This document shows, piece by piece, positions 1 through 11,349 of a stretch of DNA of 64,000 nt (its first letter is position 1; each line of letters begins with the position of its first letter). The stretch spans positions 82,089,073 to 82,153,072 of the forward strand of contig NC_071388.1 of the NCBI RefSeq assembly GCF_022682495.2, written 5' to 3'. The DNA is from Desmodus rotundus (lineage: Eukaryota; Chordata; Mammalia; Chiroptera; Phyllostomidae). The position numbers were made by a program, and so were the translations under genes. The notes under the pieces were generated by a model. The model was not told where the DNA came from and did not search any database. It was given only the letters and a program-made list of their open reading frames with translations.

Positions 1-2000
1 GACAGATTTATATTATTCTAAATGACGTTTTTACACAACATTAAATATGATTCGGTAAGAGAACATCCTGATGCAGTTTGTAAGGATGTTTCCTGAAGGA
101 CAATGCTGCCGTTAATGTCGAATTTCTGTAAGCAGCAGTTTTGAAGGAATGAAATCCTTCTATCACTCACTGGGTAGGGACTTTGGAAGTTCCTCAGGGA
201 ATTTAAAATTGACCTAATATATGTTTTCTGGAGTTGCAGTGAGGAGTCAATTAAAGAACAGGTTAATATGGGAAAGGGGCCTTTGCATAAATAGCTACAA
301 TGTAAGTGAGGCCTAATACTACCAGAATTTACTGGACTGTAGATAAAAATGGGGACAAGTTAATACAGTAAATTAATAACCTAATTTCCTCTGCTCATCT
401 CTCATAACAAATATTTCTGAAAGCCCTCAGAAAAGATTGACATGTATTTCCTTATTATAGCCAGTTTCCCTCAGAGCCATTAAGCTCCTTCTGGAGTTTC
501 TCTGCTGCAGGTGGCTGTTCTCTGATTTGTGGTCACCCCTGGTCCTTAGGCATGACAAGAGCTGCTGCTAATTGGTACTGTTTTAGCAGGTGGCTTAGAG
601 GAACTCTTACACTGGTCATGGTCAGTCCTCCCTTAGAAGTATGGTCCCTCAAAAAGGCCAGGTCACATTCTGGTTTATCTCACTATCAGGCAGGGTTCTG
701 CCTCTTGTTGTATACATGCCAGAACACGGTTCATACAGTAGTACTGTCTATACCTTATGAAAAGCAATTGTTTCATTTTTACCAACAACTTTCTCCCTGG
801 AATTTGAATATGGGACAGGGAGTAAGATGAAAAGGGTTTTGAATAACTGCCACACCCATGAAGTCAGAATTACTCCCCATTAAATAACAAAGACCTTTTT
901 TGTAGCTTCAAGTCAAACTTGGGCACTAAGGCTGGCCTCATGGACGGGATGGCTTATCTAGTAAAGACGCACATAGAAAGATTTCCACATGCCACCAATT
1001 TGAAGCTTATGCCCAGATGTATCTGAACCACAAGCAGTAGATAATACCATCTAGGGCCAAGCAGATTCCTCCTTTAATAAGGTAGCAAAATATGATTGAG
1101 CATAGGGTTCTTATATGATTTATGTTTGTATCAGGAGAGGAATACAATGTAGTCCAAAGCATTACTGTGGAGTGATTCAGGTCTGTCTTCAATCTGATTA
1201 TCTCTATTTCCTTAATCTGCACTGGAATTTAGAATTTGACTTTTTTTTTTTAAAAACAAATCCTAGGTATTTTCTATGACAGAGAATTTTAACATCTATT
1301 TCACAGTTGCCATTAATAGCAATTAAATCGCATAATGTTTTGGAGATAACTATTTAGAAAAACCTCTATGGTGTACGTATTTCTATTTTGAGATTTAATT
1401 CTGAAATCTAACATATGCAATAACACTGTGATATATGCTGTTATTTCTGTGAAACAACAGACCTATTTCATGATAAAATGGGTGAGAGCAACTGTTTGTA
1501 GGTAAAACAGGACAATGATTGTATTTTTTATTTTCAATCCAATCTAAGATTCCTAGAGGATATATCATTAAGGAAATTTATATATTTGAATTTGCAGCTG
1601 TAATTCTTATATCATTTTCATGTTATGAAAATGATTATTATCAAGAGTAAAAATTTGACATTGTGGTATGAGCTGTGTATCATAAGAAAGCCAGTAACAA
1701 CTGCTTACTCAAGAATATTTGAAAATCTGACTTATGCAGAATCTAAATAAGAGAATCTCAGACCATCTTAAATAATTTAATGCTTAAAATAGGCTTAGTT
1801 CAAGTATACAATATTATATTATTAATAAGAGTTACCATGTTATACTTTAGATATCCACTACTTATACTTCTTATAACAGAAAATTTCTGCCCTAACCATC
1901 TCTGAGTAGACCTTAAGCATCCTCACCACACACAAGATTTACCTATGTTAACTGTGCAGTGATGGATTTGTTCATCATCTTGACCTTGGTAATTATTCTA
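1..2000. other. unassigned AT-rich DNA
   Basis: I see no recognisable gene, RNA or repeat boundary here. The longest open frames, 92 codons at 552-830 and 71 codons at 1007-1222 (minus), have no recognisable motif and are chance-sized for AT-rich mammalian DNA. A short oligo-T/A run lies near 1240. The block is probably intergenic or intronic sequence with repeats too old to recognise by eye. Confidence 0.5.
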
Positions 2001-2004
2001 AAAG

Positions 2005-2110
2005 GTATATGTGTGTATGTGTGTGCATGTGTGTATGTATATCTACACACATAGATATGTACATATCTATCTAAAATACCTATATGTAGATAGATATACA
2101 TATATGTCAA
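2005..2110. repeat. simple repeat, GT/TATC-type microsatellite
   Basis: About 100 bases of alternating purine-pyrimidine DNA. It runs from TGTGTATG units through ATCTACACAC and TAGATAGATA units to a short CATATATG stretch. It is interrupted and imperfect, so it is an old compound microsatellite. Confidence 0.8.
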
Positions 2111-2384
2111 ATCATGTACACTTTAGATGCATACCATTATATTTTTCAATTATTCCTCAATAAACTTAAAAAATAAAAATAGGCCTATTTTACGTAAAAT
2201 TGTAAAGATGGTCAATAGCATGAGTTTGCAAATGAGATTAATTTGAAAATACATTTTCTTCATTTCTTAAAACAGAATAAGGGAGAATTACATATCTTTA
2301 ATTATTCTGGCAAGTATACACTAAGGATGTTTGGAAAGAACCTTACTGATGTAAGTAATATTGCATCCTAAGAGCCATAATTTT

Positions 2385-2575
2385 ATTTTCCAGCTGTATT
2401 GAGGTATAATTGACAAACAAAATTTAAGATATTAAAAGTGTTTAATGTTATGTTTAGATATACATATACATGTGAAAGGATTCCTCCATTGAGTTCATTA
2501 AAATATTTGTCACCACACTTACCTATTTGCTTTGTTTTATTCTCTTTCCAAATCTCAATTATACAAGTTAAGAGC
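2385..2575 (-). mobile_element. old L1 3'UTR fragment
   Basis: The plus strand carries the 'GCTGTATTGAGGTATAATTG' signature followed by a diverged 'gtgtacaacatgatg'-like stretch and 'caccacacttacct'. This is the antisense form of the L1M 3'UTR found throughout placental genomes. No ORF2 sequence is attached, so this is a short, 5'-truncated, old copy. The subfamily cannot be settled without alignment. Confidence 0.65.
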
Positions 2576-2599
2576 CATAATTTTCTGAAGCTTTCTTTT

Positions 2600-5500
2600 A
2601 GATTTTTGACCTGGGTTTATATTTATGGAACATATCAAAATTTCTATTTGTTTCTTATGTCTGATAATTTATGGGCTATGGAATGTATGACTAATTCTTG
2701 AAAGATACAGCAATAAGAACTATCAGATAATGTTCTCTAGGATAGCAGTTTCTGAGTTGGGCTCTCAATCACAACACAGTCCTTGGCAGGGGACATGAGA
2801 GGTGATCGTTAAATTATAAATTGTTGTATTCACAGTGATGCTGTTTCTTTGGCATAGAAAAGTAATCACAAATACATTTTATAAGTTAATATTCCAAGTG
2901 TTTTTTTGTTGTAACAAATCTACACACAGGATTTGAGAAGCGCTTCTCTAGCATGTCCTGAATTATTCTGATTTAATACATCAGCTACTAAGCGTGGCCA
3001 TAAGCTAGAGAGATTTTTCTGAATTTCACACCAGGAGATTTGTAACAAAATGATAGAGAAGCACTCTTTCCTATTATTTGGCCCACATTTAAAATTGGCA
3101 AATGCTTGGTTGGTTTTTATTTCACTATTTTCATCAAAACATTCCCTGGTTTATCTGCTTAATAAAAGACTAAAAGTTACTTTCATATTTGACTGAGTAG
3201 GGAGTCTATTTTTATGTCACATACTCTTTATCTTTATATCTCTTTTAAATATAATCACTATTCCACAAATGCATCCAAAAGGCTGAATTAAGTCATGATT
3301 TCAAATATTTTGAGCAATGGTAAGTAGTCTATGCCAGCGGACAACTAAATGCCCATGTAGCTTCACAATTTGTCTCCTAACAATCCCTTTGTCTTCTAGA
3401 GGAGAAAGGTGGCTCAGAGGTGCGAGGACTTCCCCTGAGTCGTGCATGTGGATACAGTAGGGTCAGGCCTGGATAGAGGGCATTCCTAGACCAGATTTGC
3501 ATGGAGCGGCCCTCTGAGAAGTGGGGAATTACCACCATATGTGTGAGGACGGCCAGATTAGTGCACATGTCCTGGAGGCTTGAATGCAAGGAAGGGCTAC
3601 CTTCTCAGTAACCCTGTGAAGGTCTGTGTACGCAGCCTCGCAAGTGGGTGCTGCTCTTCAGGGGAGGATGGAGAAGAATCTTTTCTGGGTCCAGAAGGAA
3701 TGTAGGATGGGCACTGAAGAGTGTTAAGGAGGGGAGTAGTCCTCTTTTGATCTTAAATGTGGGGCCAGAGGGAGAGTTTTCAGAATGCTCACATGATTCA
3801 GGGGATCCTGGGAATAGGAGCGGTGAGTCTCCCTTCACTGATGATTACTAGGGAGAATACATAATAGTACCACAAACATACATATTACTAAACACATTCA
3901 TTGTGCCAAGTTTTAAACAAAGTCAAATGGTTAAAATGGGAACATGTAATTCAAACAGAAGTGTAACATATTAAGAGTTGCCATGAGGGAATATTTCACA
4001 ATGAAACAGCCAAAGAATTGACATCAGAACTGAAATGTGTAGCAGCAAAATTTGTTCAAGGGTATAGCATTGTAATCAGGAGGGGCAGTCTGTACTTCTT
4101 ACTAGTTTTTGAAATTTTATATAAATGAATAAAGTCATTTAGTGGCCAGAAAACAGTAAAGACTACCTATATATAGTTGCAGATACTGCATTTCCTGATT
4201 TTGAAAATTCAAGATTTATTGAAACATAATAAGATTTACTGAAACATGTTTATTCTCAAAACTAAGTAGTACCTGTGCAAAAGTTTTGCTCCTCTGTATC
4301 AGGAATATGTTGGATCTGAGACCACTGACCACATTCGGGCCTGTGTGGTAGCATGGGGCTGTTCACGTGAAAATTGTGTAGGGTTCACATTACTTGCTTG
4401 GAACGCACATTTGCTTCTCCATTTAAAACTGTACATATTGATTATTTTTGTAAAAACCATTTATCTGTTGCCGATTTTTAAGTGCTAATTTTATATAGGG
4501 AAATATCATGATGACTTACAAGTAGTGAACTGATCAAATAAATCTAGGAATAACTGATCACATAAAAACATTTTTCTTCACCTGCATCAGGGTAAAATTT
4601 CTCTGGAAGCCTTGCTTCATACCCACTATCACCTATTTGAGATTGGCCGAGAGATCTCCGGTTATGTCCACACAGGTGTAAGGAAATGGAAAACTGAAAT
4701 GATGTCAATTTTTTTTGGAATACTATGACAGTCAAGGAATTCATAGATTTAGGCACTGGGGTCTGTAATATTTCACCATATTGGGTGAATTCCTCAGGTA
4801 CATATTCAATTCCATCTGTTCTCATGTAAATTTGACCCACATTTCAAGGTCAAAGATTCTATTAATCATTTATAGTGACCTTTGCGATACTATTCTATAA
4901 AATTCTAAGATGAGAAAACATCTAATATTTGAACCCTTTAATTGTCTAAAACTAGACCATTTCATCTTTCAGTTTACGGACATGAGGGAGCGGTCCACAT
5001 CCCTGTGGCCAGCCTCCCCCAGCAACAGCAAAAACTTCTTACTTAAGGAAGATCAGTAGCCATGCGCATTTTTCCTGTACGCATCCAGTTTACAGCTCAC
5101 TTCAGTATCATTTAAAAGTACATAAGCAAGTCCTACATGACATTTTTATTACCATTGTAATATCTCAAGTTTAATTTTGGTAGTAAATATAGTCTGGTGC
5201 AAACTTTGAAGCAAAAAAATAGAAAGAAAAAATGAATTTAAGTATGTTTTTGATTTATATGATAGTTTGACTTTTGGGGGTGAATGACCTTCGTGCATGT
5301 AACAAATCTAAAATAGTTTGATTTTCATATGACTTCTAGAGGTTATTTTTACATTGTTTTTTTAATAGACATTACATTTTAGGAATCCTACCAAAGTGAA
5401 AAATTTTATTTTTGAGACATTTTACAGAGTTATTGGTACATCAATGGATTTAATTTGCCCAGTCTATTAATTTGTATATTTTGAATAGCCCCAAATTAAT

Positions 5501-5600
5501 TCTAAAGTCCAAAGATTCAAAATGATTATTTTACCTCTGAAGACAGGTTTAGACATTAATATTAATGTTTAGAATCCATTAGATGAAAAAGAAAAACAGG
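2600..5600. other. unassigned, with a slightly GC-richer patch at 3360-3850
   Basis: No element is identified. The patch at about 3360-3850 is richer in G and C than its surroundings and has overlapping small frames on both strands (3377-3589 and 3605-3838 minus; 3648-3851 plus). This pattern fits an unrecognised LTR-like repeat better than a gene. A 98-codon minus-strand frame at 4544-4840 has no motif I can name. A weak hAT/MER5-like 3' end near 2890-2990 is possible but was not called. Confidence 0.35.
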
Positions 5601-5607
5601 TTAAAGG

Positions 5608-5730
5608 TCAAGACTCTGACATCTCACAGACTTTGGGTTTTAATTTCTATACTGCATCTTCGAAGCTGGCTAATCTGGGGAGAAAACTTACCCTCTCTAC
5701 ATCTCAGTTTCCTTATTTGTAAAATCCTAT
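5608..5730 (+). mobile_element. MIR SINE fragment
   Basis: A core resembling 'ttacctctctgcatctcagtttccttatttgtaaaat' in scattered form is preceded by a diverged 'ctctgacatctcacagac' segment. The order and wording match the conserved central region of the mammal-wide MIR, a tRNA-derived SINE long inactive. Only the core survives. Confidence 0.6.
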
Positions 5731-6246
5731 TTTTTTATTAGCATTTTTTTTCTGGTCTAGGAATGAGTTGGTGAGGATTGATGGCAGATAGACTAGTGCC
5801 CCTTAAAGGTGCAGAGACCCAAATCTAAATGAGGGCTTCCCAGAACTCACACCAGAGGGCACTCTACGATTACCTTGCCAATGTACAGCAATGGTCCCCA
5901 AATTTTGTAGGGAAACCAAAGCAGCTATGATTGCTTCAGTTGCTTTTTCTGACTTACAATTCTTACGCCTCAGAAGTTTACTCGAATTAAACAGTGATGT
6001 CAGTTTGAGTTTTTAAAAGTGAGTCAACTAGCAAAACATGGTAAAATATATGCTCATGTAAGATTCACAAGGATAATGATTATAATTATTGATAAAGTAA
6101 TAATCAAGTTACCAGAGCTGTCTAACCTATTTGTAAGTGTAGGACAATGATACTTTTTTGGTCCCTTTTTATCTCTCCCTTTTGTGTTACAAATAAATAT
6201 GTGTAAGTAAAAACTCCTGAATGGCTTTGAACAAAACAGTACAATA
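5731..6246. other. unassigned spacer
   Basis: AT-rich sequence between the MIR fragment and the DNA transposon. It contains short A/T runs and no recognisable element. Confidence 0.4.
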
Positions 6247-7606
6247 CAGTCATTCCAGCTTAATGACAGACTTATAGTCTTTGAAATGCATTGCTTGCAA
6301 TTTCATCATCGTGTGAACATCACAGAGTGCACTTAACACAAACCTAGGTGATACAGTCTACTGCACAACTGGGCTATACAGTACAGCCTATTGCTCTTAG
6401 GCTACAACCCGTACAGCAGGTTACTGTACTCAATACTGTGGGCAACTGTAACACAATGGTATTTTGTATATAACGTATCTAAACCTAGAAAAGGTACAGT
6501 AATATACAGTATACAAGATAAAATGGGATACCTACCATGAACGGAGCTTACAGGACTGGAAGGTGCCCTGGGTGAATCAGTGAGCAGGGAGTGAATGTGA
6601 AGGCCTAGGCCATTACTGTACACTACAGGAGACTTTTTAAACACTGTCACACAAACCCGTCCCCTGCTGCCTTCTGACAGGGTCAGATATGGAACATCAG
6701 AGCTGTTGATGCTGCTCCATGGACAGACACAGGTTGGACTGATTGGAAATATCAGGGAGACACTGGATGGAAGGGGTGTAGATCACCATAACAGTGACTG
6801 TCACGAAGGAGTGAAAGGTGGCTTGAGGATCAGTAGGAATGACAAATCAAGACAGAAAGATAAAGGAGTGTAGGGGATTGTCATGGCAGGGTGGTTTTGG
6901 TTGTTGCATGGTGAAGCAGTGGTCAGATTAGAAAATGTGGTATTCACTGACAAAAAAAGGAGGTGCTTAACGTATGGAGGGAGTAGAACCGAGAACTCAA
7001 CACTTCGACTTTGGAAATTTGTTTTTGGTTCCATTGACCCTGTCTGTTACAAAGCGTTCTTGCTGGCATTGAATTGATGGAAAATAAAACTTAGCTATGT
7101 TTATCATTACAACCAGAAATTATATTTGAAGTACAGTGACAGGCTAGCTTCACACTACCACAGAAAGTTTTTACTTAAAGTGTTGGTGGCACTTAATACT
7201 TGCTCAGGTAGCTCCTGTGGACCTGTGGACCTGTGGACCTGTGGCCAGTACAAGACCTTAGGTCCCCAACAAAGAATTTCCAGCAAAGTACTCTTTAGAC
7301 CATCACACCAGATTTGGGAGGGTGTAGCACCCTGAGTATGAAGCACAGGGAGGACAAGCTCCTGGTTGAAATATGTCAGTGGCTGACTCATTGGGATATA
7401 ATCTGCATTCAAAATTGAGGTGCTGTGAGTGAGAAGGAATCTGTTGCCAAGCTCCAGAGATATAGCTCTGTAAGAGAAAAAAAAAAAATCCACTTGAACC
7501 CCATGTCCTTTCATTTCTTACAGGAAATTCAGCTCCATTATAGTCTCAAGGGACCACTGTTGTGTATGTGGTCTGTCAGTGACCAGACGTGGTTAAGCAC
7601 CACATG
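6247..7606 (-). mobile_element. Tigger/Zombi-like (pogo-type) DNA transposon, non-functional
   Basis: The left end starts CAGTCATTCCAGCTTAATGA after a TA dinucleotide. The right end, read on the minus strand, starts with a diverged CAGTCATGTGGTGCTTAACC and is also followed by TA. This is the TA-flanked arrangement of the Tc1/mariner/pogo superfamily. The left third (6247-6640) has the repeated 'gtacagta' wording and 'ctgtacactacagga' typical of the Zombi/Tigger4 group. That family name is from memory and should be aligned. The middle (about 6660-7420) is less recognisable and may contain a further insertion. No transposase frame survives. Confidence 0.6.
7214..7245 (+). repeat. 8-bp tandem repeat, four copies
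   Basis: The unit CCTGTGGA occurs four times head to tail, with the last copy ending in C instead of A. It lies inside the Zombi-like element. It is very short and perfect except for that base, so it is probably a recent slippage expansion. Confidence 0.85.
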
Positions 7607-9261
7607 ACTATAATAAAAAATGTTATTATTGCTATTAACTGACTTTATGGAAAAGACTCAAAGCAAACATAGATATAATAGGAATTGTGGTACTATATGT
7701 ATGTTTTTGAAAGAAATGATTTCTCAAGGACCTACCAGCTAAAGAATTTTACTTTTCTTAGTTTTATGTCCAAGAAAACTAAGGATTTACAAAATAGGTG
7801 CATTTGAAGTTCATTCGGCCATTATGTGTTTTAGTAATCCAATCAGCAAAGCTTTTAATTTCTTACTGTGTTTGGAAGCTGCCTCTGCCAAGCATCAGAG
7901 ACCCAGCAGGGTGGCGTCCACTTCTTGGATCTAGTAAAGAATGTTTTAACGACCCAACTCTCACAGCATGCTCAGGCTGAATCATTAGCACTATGTGAAA
8001 ACCGTATGATTTATTTAATGTAATTTCTATGCTGCATATTTTGTTAGTTTTAAATTGTAGCATGCAATGGCTGCCTCAAATCATGTCACCTAAAAACTTG
8101 CTGGTTTCTGTACCATGTTGATTTAGGGTATTTAAAAAACAAATTGTTAAGCACAATTTGAATTTTCAATGCAGTATTAAAACATTTTACTATGTAGTAA
8201 AATTAGTTATATGGAGTATTTACATTTCAATTTAAATGCATAATGATAGATCGAAATGAATGAGATATCTGCACCATTGATTTCAATGAAACGATGTGGA
8301 AGGACGGCTATGCAATCACATTGTTTAATATTGTATAGAAGGGATCTAAAATAACTGTACTACTTCATGAGATCAGATTTCATTCTGTAATTACCTATGC
8401 TACGTGTATTTTTCCCATATTGGTTACAGTGCCTGGTAGAGAGAAGTATCTGAAATACGTGTACATCAGAAGCTCCTTTGCCTGAAATCACCTAAGGATG
8501 CTTTCACAGAATATTATGCAGAACGTGATCAGCACATCACCCCCTTTATTGAGCTCCCTCTCCAAAAAGCTTTGCAAGTGAGTTTCAGGTGTTAATGATT
8601 AATATTATTTTTCTCTGATTCACTTACATGACTCATTAAAATGTCACCTGAAAATAAAATTGAAATCTATACATATGAAATTCATGACATTGAAGTTGAA
8701 TGAAACTCATTAATTCTTTTCTTTAAATTTTAGGTAATAAAAACTAATAGCACTAATTTCAAGCTTGAGTTTAAGAATACCCACCATATTTTATTGCTGT
8801 CTCCATTTATTTACCATTAAAGTTTCATATATGGGGTTTATGGTTATAAGTATTGGCGTGAAGGAAAAGCTCTGTTGACTTAACATACTCTAGTAATTAT
8901 AGATAAAAGGAAAGTGGACCTTGGGAATGTTAGTTAAGATTTTTTATTTGTATTTTGACTTTGCTCATATGCATATATGTATATACATTATAACATATGA
9001 TTTTAACATATAAATAACACCTACAATTACATTGTGGCAAGACTAAAACCTAAGAATAATAACAAAGGAAACATTTGGGAACAAGCTGTCCATAAAAAAA
9101 AAAAAAAATTAAAATGACTCAAAGAATAAAGTTACTCATTTCTTCATATAATACAAAAAATGAAAAACAAACTATACTGAAATACCATTTTAATATACAT
9201 ATATAAATTGATTAGTCTGAAATGATAATATCTGATCATCTAATCTATCTAATCTAATACA
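7607..9261. other. unassigned AT-rich DNA
   Basis: No gene or named repeat is recognised. A 15-base A run at about 9094-9108 and alternating TA/CA stretches near 8965-9000 and 9190-9265 are the only notable features. LTR 'A' is inserted directly to the right, in a TATATA-like target. Confidence 0.4.
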
Positions 9262-9267
9262 TATACA

Positions 9268-10091
9268 TGACTCGGTCGCCGGCAAGCAGTGTCAGCAGCA
9301 TTGTGGCTGAGATGAGACAAATTCACAGGGACTACCGAGTCCTATGGAGGAAGGGACTGCACAGCCACTCTCTTAAGGGGAGAGAGCCCCCACCCTTGCC
9401 TTGACAGGCTTTTATTGGCTTAATTTGCATAGGAATACAGGGCATCTATGGAAAGCTCATCAGTCATTGTCAGGCAGTAATAATCAAATAGATAACATTC
9501 AAAGAACTCTGAGGGCTTATTTTGAGTCAGGGTCAGATAGCTAAAGGACCATAAACCTTTGATGAAACAAACTCATTCTATACCCTTATCATTTAAATTG
9601 AGGGTGTTAGCAAAGTAGGTTTCACAGGATTTTATGCATTCTTTCTTAGGCCTGATCCCTCCTGGAACTGGCCCTTTCCAGCACAGGGCCACACTCACCT
9701 CTGGAATTGTTTCAGGCTTAGGTCTTGCAGGGGAAGTAAGGCAGCTAAGAGATTAGGAGATTTCTTGCAGACAGAATGAGGACTCAGGCCATGTCAAAGC
9801 CGAGGGGTGAGGGTCCATTACCCTCTTTCTCCATAGCCCCCCAAGTCCTTCCCTGAGGGCCTCTTCATGACAGTGCCTGTCTTAGGTCGTCCCTCCCTTG
9901 AGCAATCTTACCCGTCATTGGATAACTGGTCAGGCCCGGGGCCAAGCAGGGTAAGTAAAGTGGGCAGAGGCGGCACCCCTGCCAGGGAGATAAGCTTTGT
10001 TTCCTTAGTGGCTTAGGGTCCCAAGGTCCCTCACTGAGCGTTAGCCATGGGGGGTTACAGCTTCTGAAACCAGGCTGGGTGGTTCCCAACA
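9268..10091 (-). mobile_element. solo LTR 'A', class II (ERVK-like) endogenous retrovirus
   Basis: An 824-bp block whose minus strand begins TGTTGGGAAC and ends CGAGTCA, the usual TG...CA LTR ends. It is flanked by a 6-bp duplication with one mismatch (TATACA at 9262-9267, TATATA at 10092-10097), a length typical of class II retroviruses. An AATAAAAGCC polyadenylation signal lies near 9408-9417 on the minus strand, which sets the orientation. No gag, pol or env sequence lies next to it, so this is a solo LTR left by recombination between two LTRs. It shares its U3-side sequence with LTR 'B' at 30194. Confidence 0.85.
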
Positions 10092-10317
10092 TATATATGA
10101 TTAGAGTTCTTAGGAAAGTACAAAGCATGTATCTGTCTATCTCTCTATAGATTAGAAAATAACATAAATACATGAAAATAGCTCACATTGTTACCCAGTC
10201 TGTGGGAAAACAACGAAATTTATATATTGCTAGTCAATATAGGCACCATGGGAAATATAAGCACTATGAAAACTAGTTTGTCAGTACTGAACATAATTAT
10301 AAATATAACTATTCTTT

Positions 10318-10372
10318 GAGCCTAAAATATATATATATTTTTATATACATTTTATATATATATATTTAGATT
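10318..10372. repeat. (TA)n-rich imperfect palindrome
   Basis: About 50 bases of alternating T and A with the layout TATATATATA - TTTTATATACATTTTA - TATATATATATA. The arms can pair as a hairpin. It is an ordinary AT microsatellite in an AT-rich region. Confidence 0.7.
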
Positions 10373-10439
10373 TAGCCTGTGGAGACATTTGATATATAAG
10401 TGAAATGACATATGCTTAGAAGATATTCATTTTAGAATT

Positions 10440-10748
10440 ATTTAAAAAGTAACAGATTGGAAACAACCTATATATGTATCATTAGGGGACTATTTAAATA
10501 AATTAGAGTACAGTAATTAGAAACCTAACTGGGTGGTCATGGAAAGATCTCTGGGATTTATTAGAGTGAGGAAGAATAGACAAGAGCACTTGCTATGTTC
10601 GTAGAGTAACTGGGTGTAAACAAGGACGAATAGCAGCGATGTGGGGGGACGAGTGGGCGGCTGCGAGAACGAAACTCTGATGTGCATCCTTCTGTACCTT
10701 TCGATCTGGGAACCATGCGACTGTACTATCTGTGTGAAAAGTTATGAA
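10440..10748 (+). mobile_element. old L1M 3' end
   Basis: The sequence reads 'ggaaacaacctatatatg...attaggggactatttaaataaatt' and ends with a 'gaaccatgcgactgtactatctgtgtgaaaa' segment. These are the landmarks of the ORF2-distal/3'UTR part of old L1M (L1ME/L1MC-like) elements. The segment between them is diverged. The CpG-containing stretch at 10610-10680 is unusual for an element this old. Confidence 0.6.
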
Positions 10749-11210
10749 ATTAAAATTTAAAAATAGAAATGAGATCATTAGGTGAAGTATTCCTACTCTC
10801 AGGTAATTGCTCTGTGTGGACATAAAATCAACATTGACACCTACATAAAATGGTTTCTTTATAAGCCCTACATGGAACGTGTAGTAAGGAACCAAAATAC
10901 TGGTAGGTAGCAATAGATTTAAATTGATTGAAGTGTATAGTTTTTAGGATTGATATGCTGAAGTTTCACATCTCTTGTCTTTGTGTTTTGTTCATTGGGC
11001 CTAAAATTTCCTTCTGTGTCTCTTGTTTTGTTTTGTTTTGTTTTGAGAGACACTATTCATTTTCAAAGGTCAGGTTTAAATGTTGCTTTTAAAAATTCAA
11101 ACAGATACTGTAACAATTAGTTCTTGCTTTCTACTTTCCTAAAGCCTCTGAATATGCATATATATATACATATGTATATACAATTTTATAGACATATATA
11201 GTTGTATTTT
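10749..11210. other. unassigned spacer with a (TTTTG)n run
   Basis: No element is recognised except a (TTTTG)n repeat of about 24 bases at 11022-11045. Confidence 0.5.
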
Positions 11211-11211
11211 T

Positions 11212-11346
11212 TCTTCTACTTTCCCCTCAGATACCATACACTGCTTGAGAGCAGGGATTATACCTTGCTCATTTTGTATTCTCAATGTCTGGCACATAGT
11301 AGGAGACCAATAAATGTTTTTGAAATAATTGAACAATAAATAAAAT
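11212..11346 (+). mobile_element. L2 3' tail
   Basis: The sequence has 'gagagcagggattataccttgctcattttgta', then 'gtctggcacatagtaggag', then 'caataaatgttttt' (quoted as separate short landmarks). This order is the L2 LINE 3' end present in all mammals. The tail after it reads GAAATAATTGAACAATAAATA, as expected for the short 3' repeats of L2. Confidence 0.7.
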
Positions 11347-11349
11347 GCA

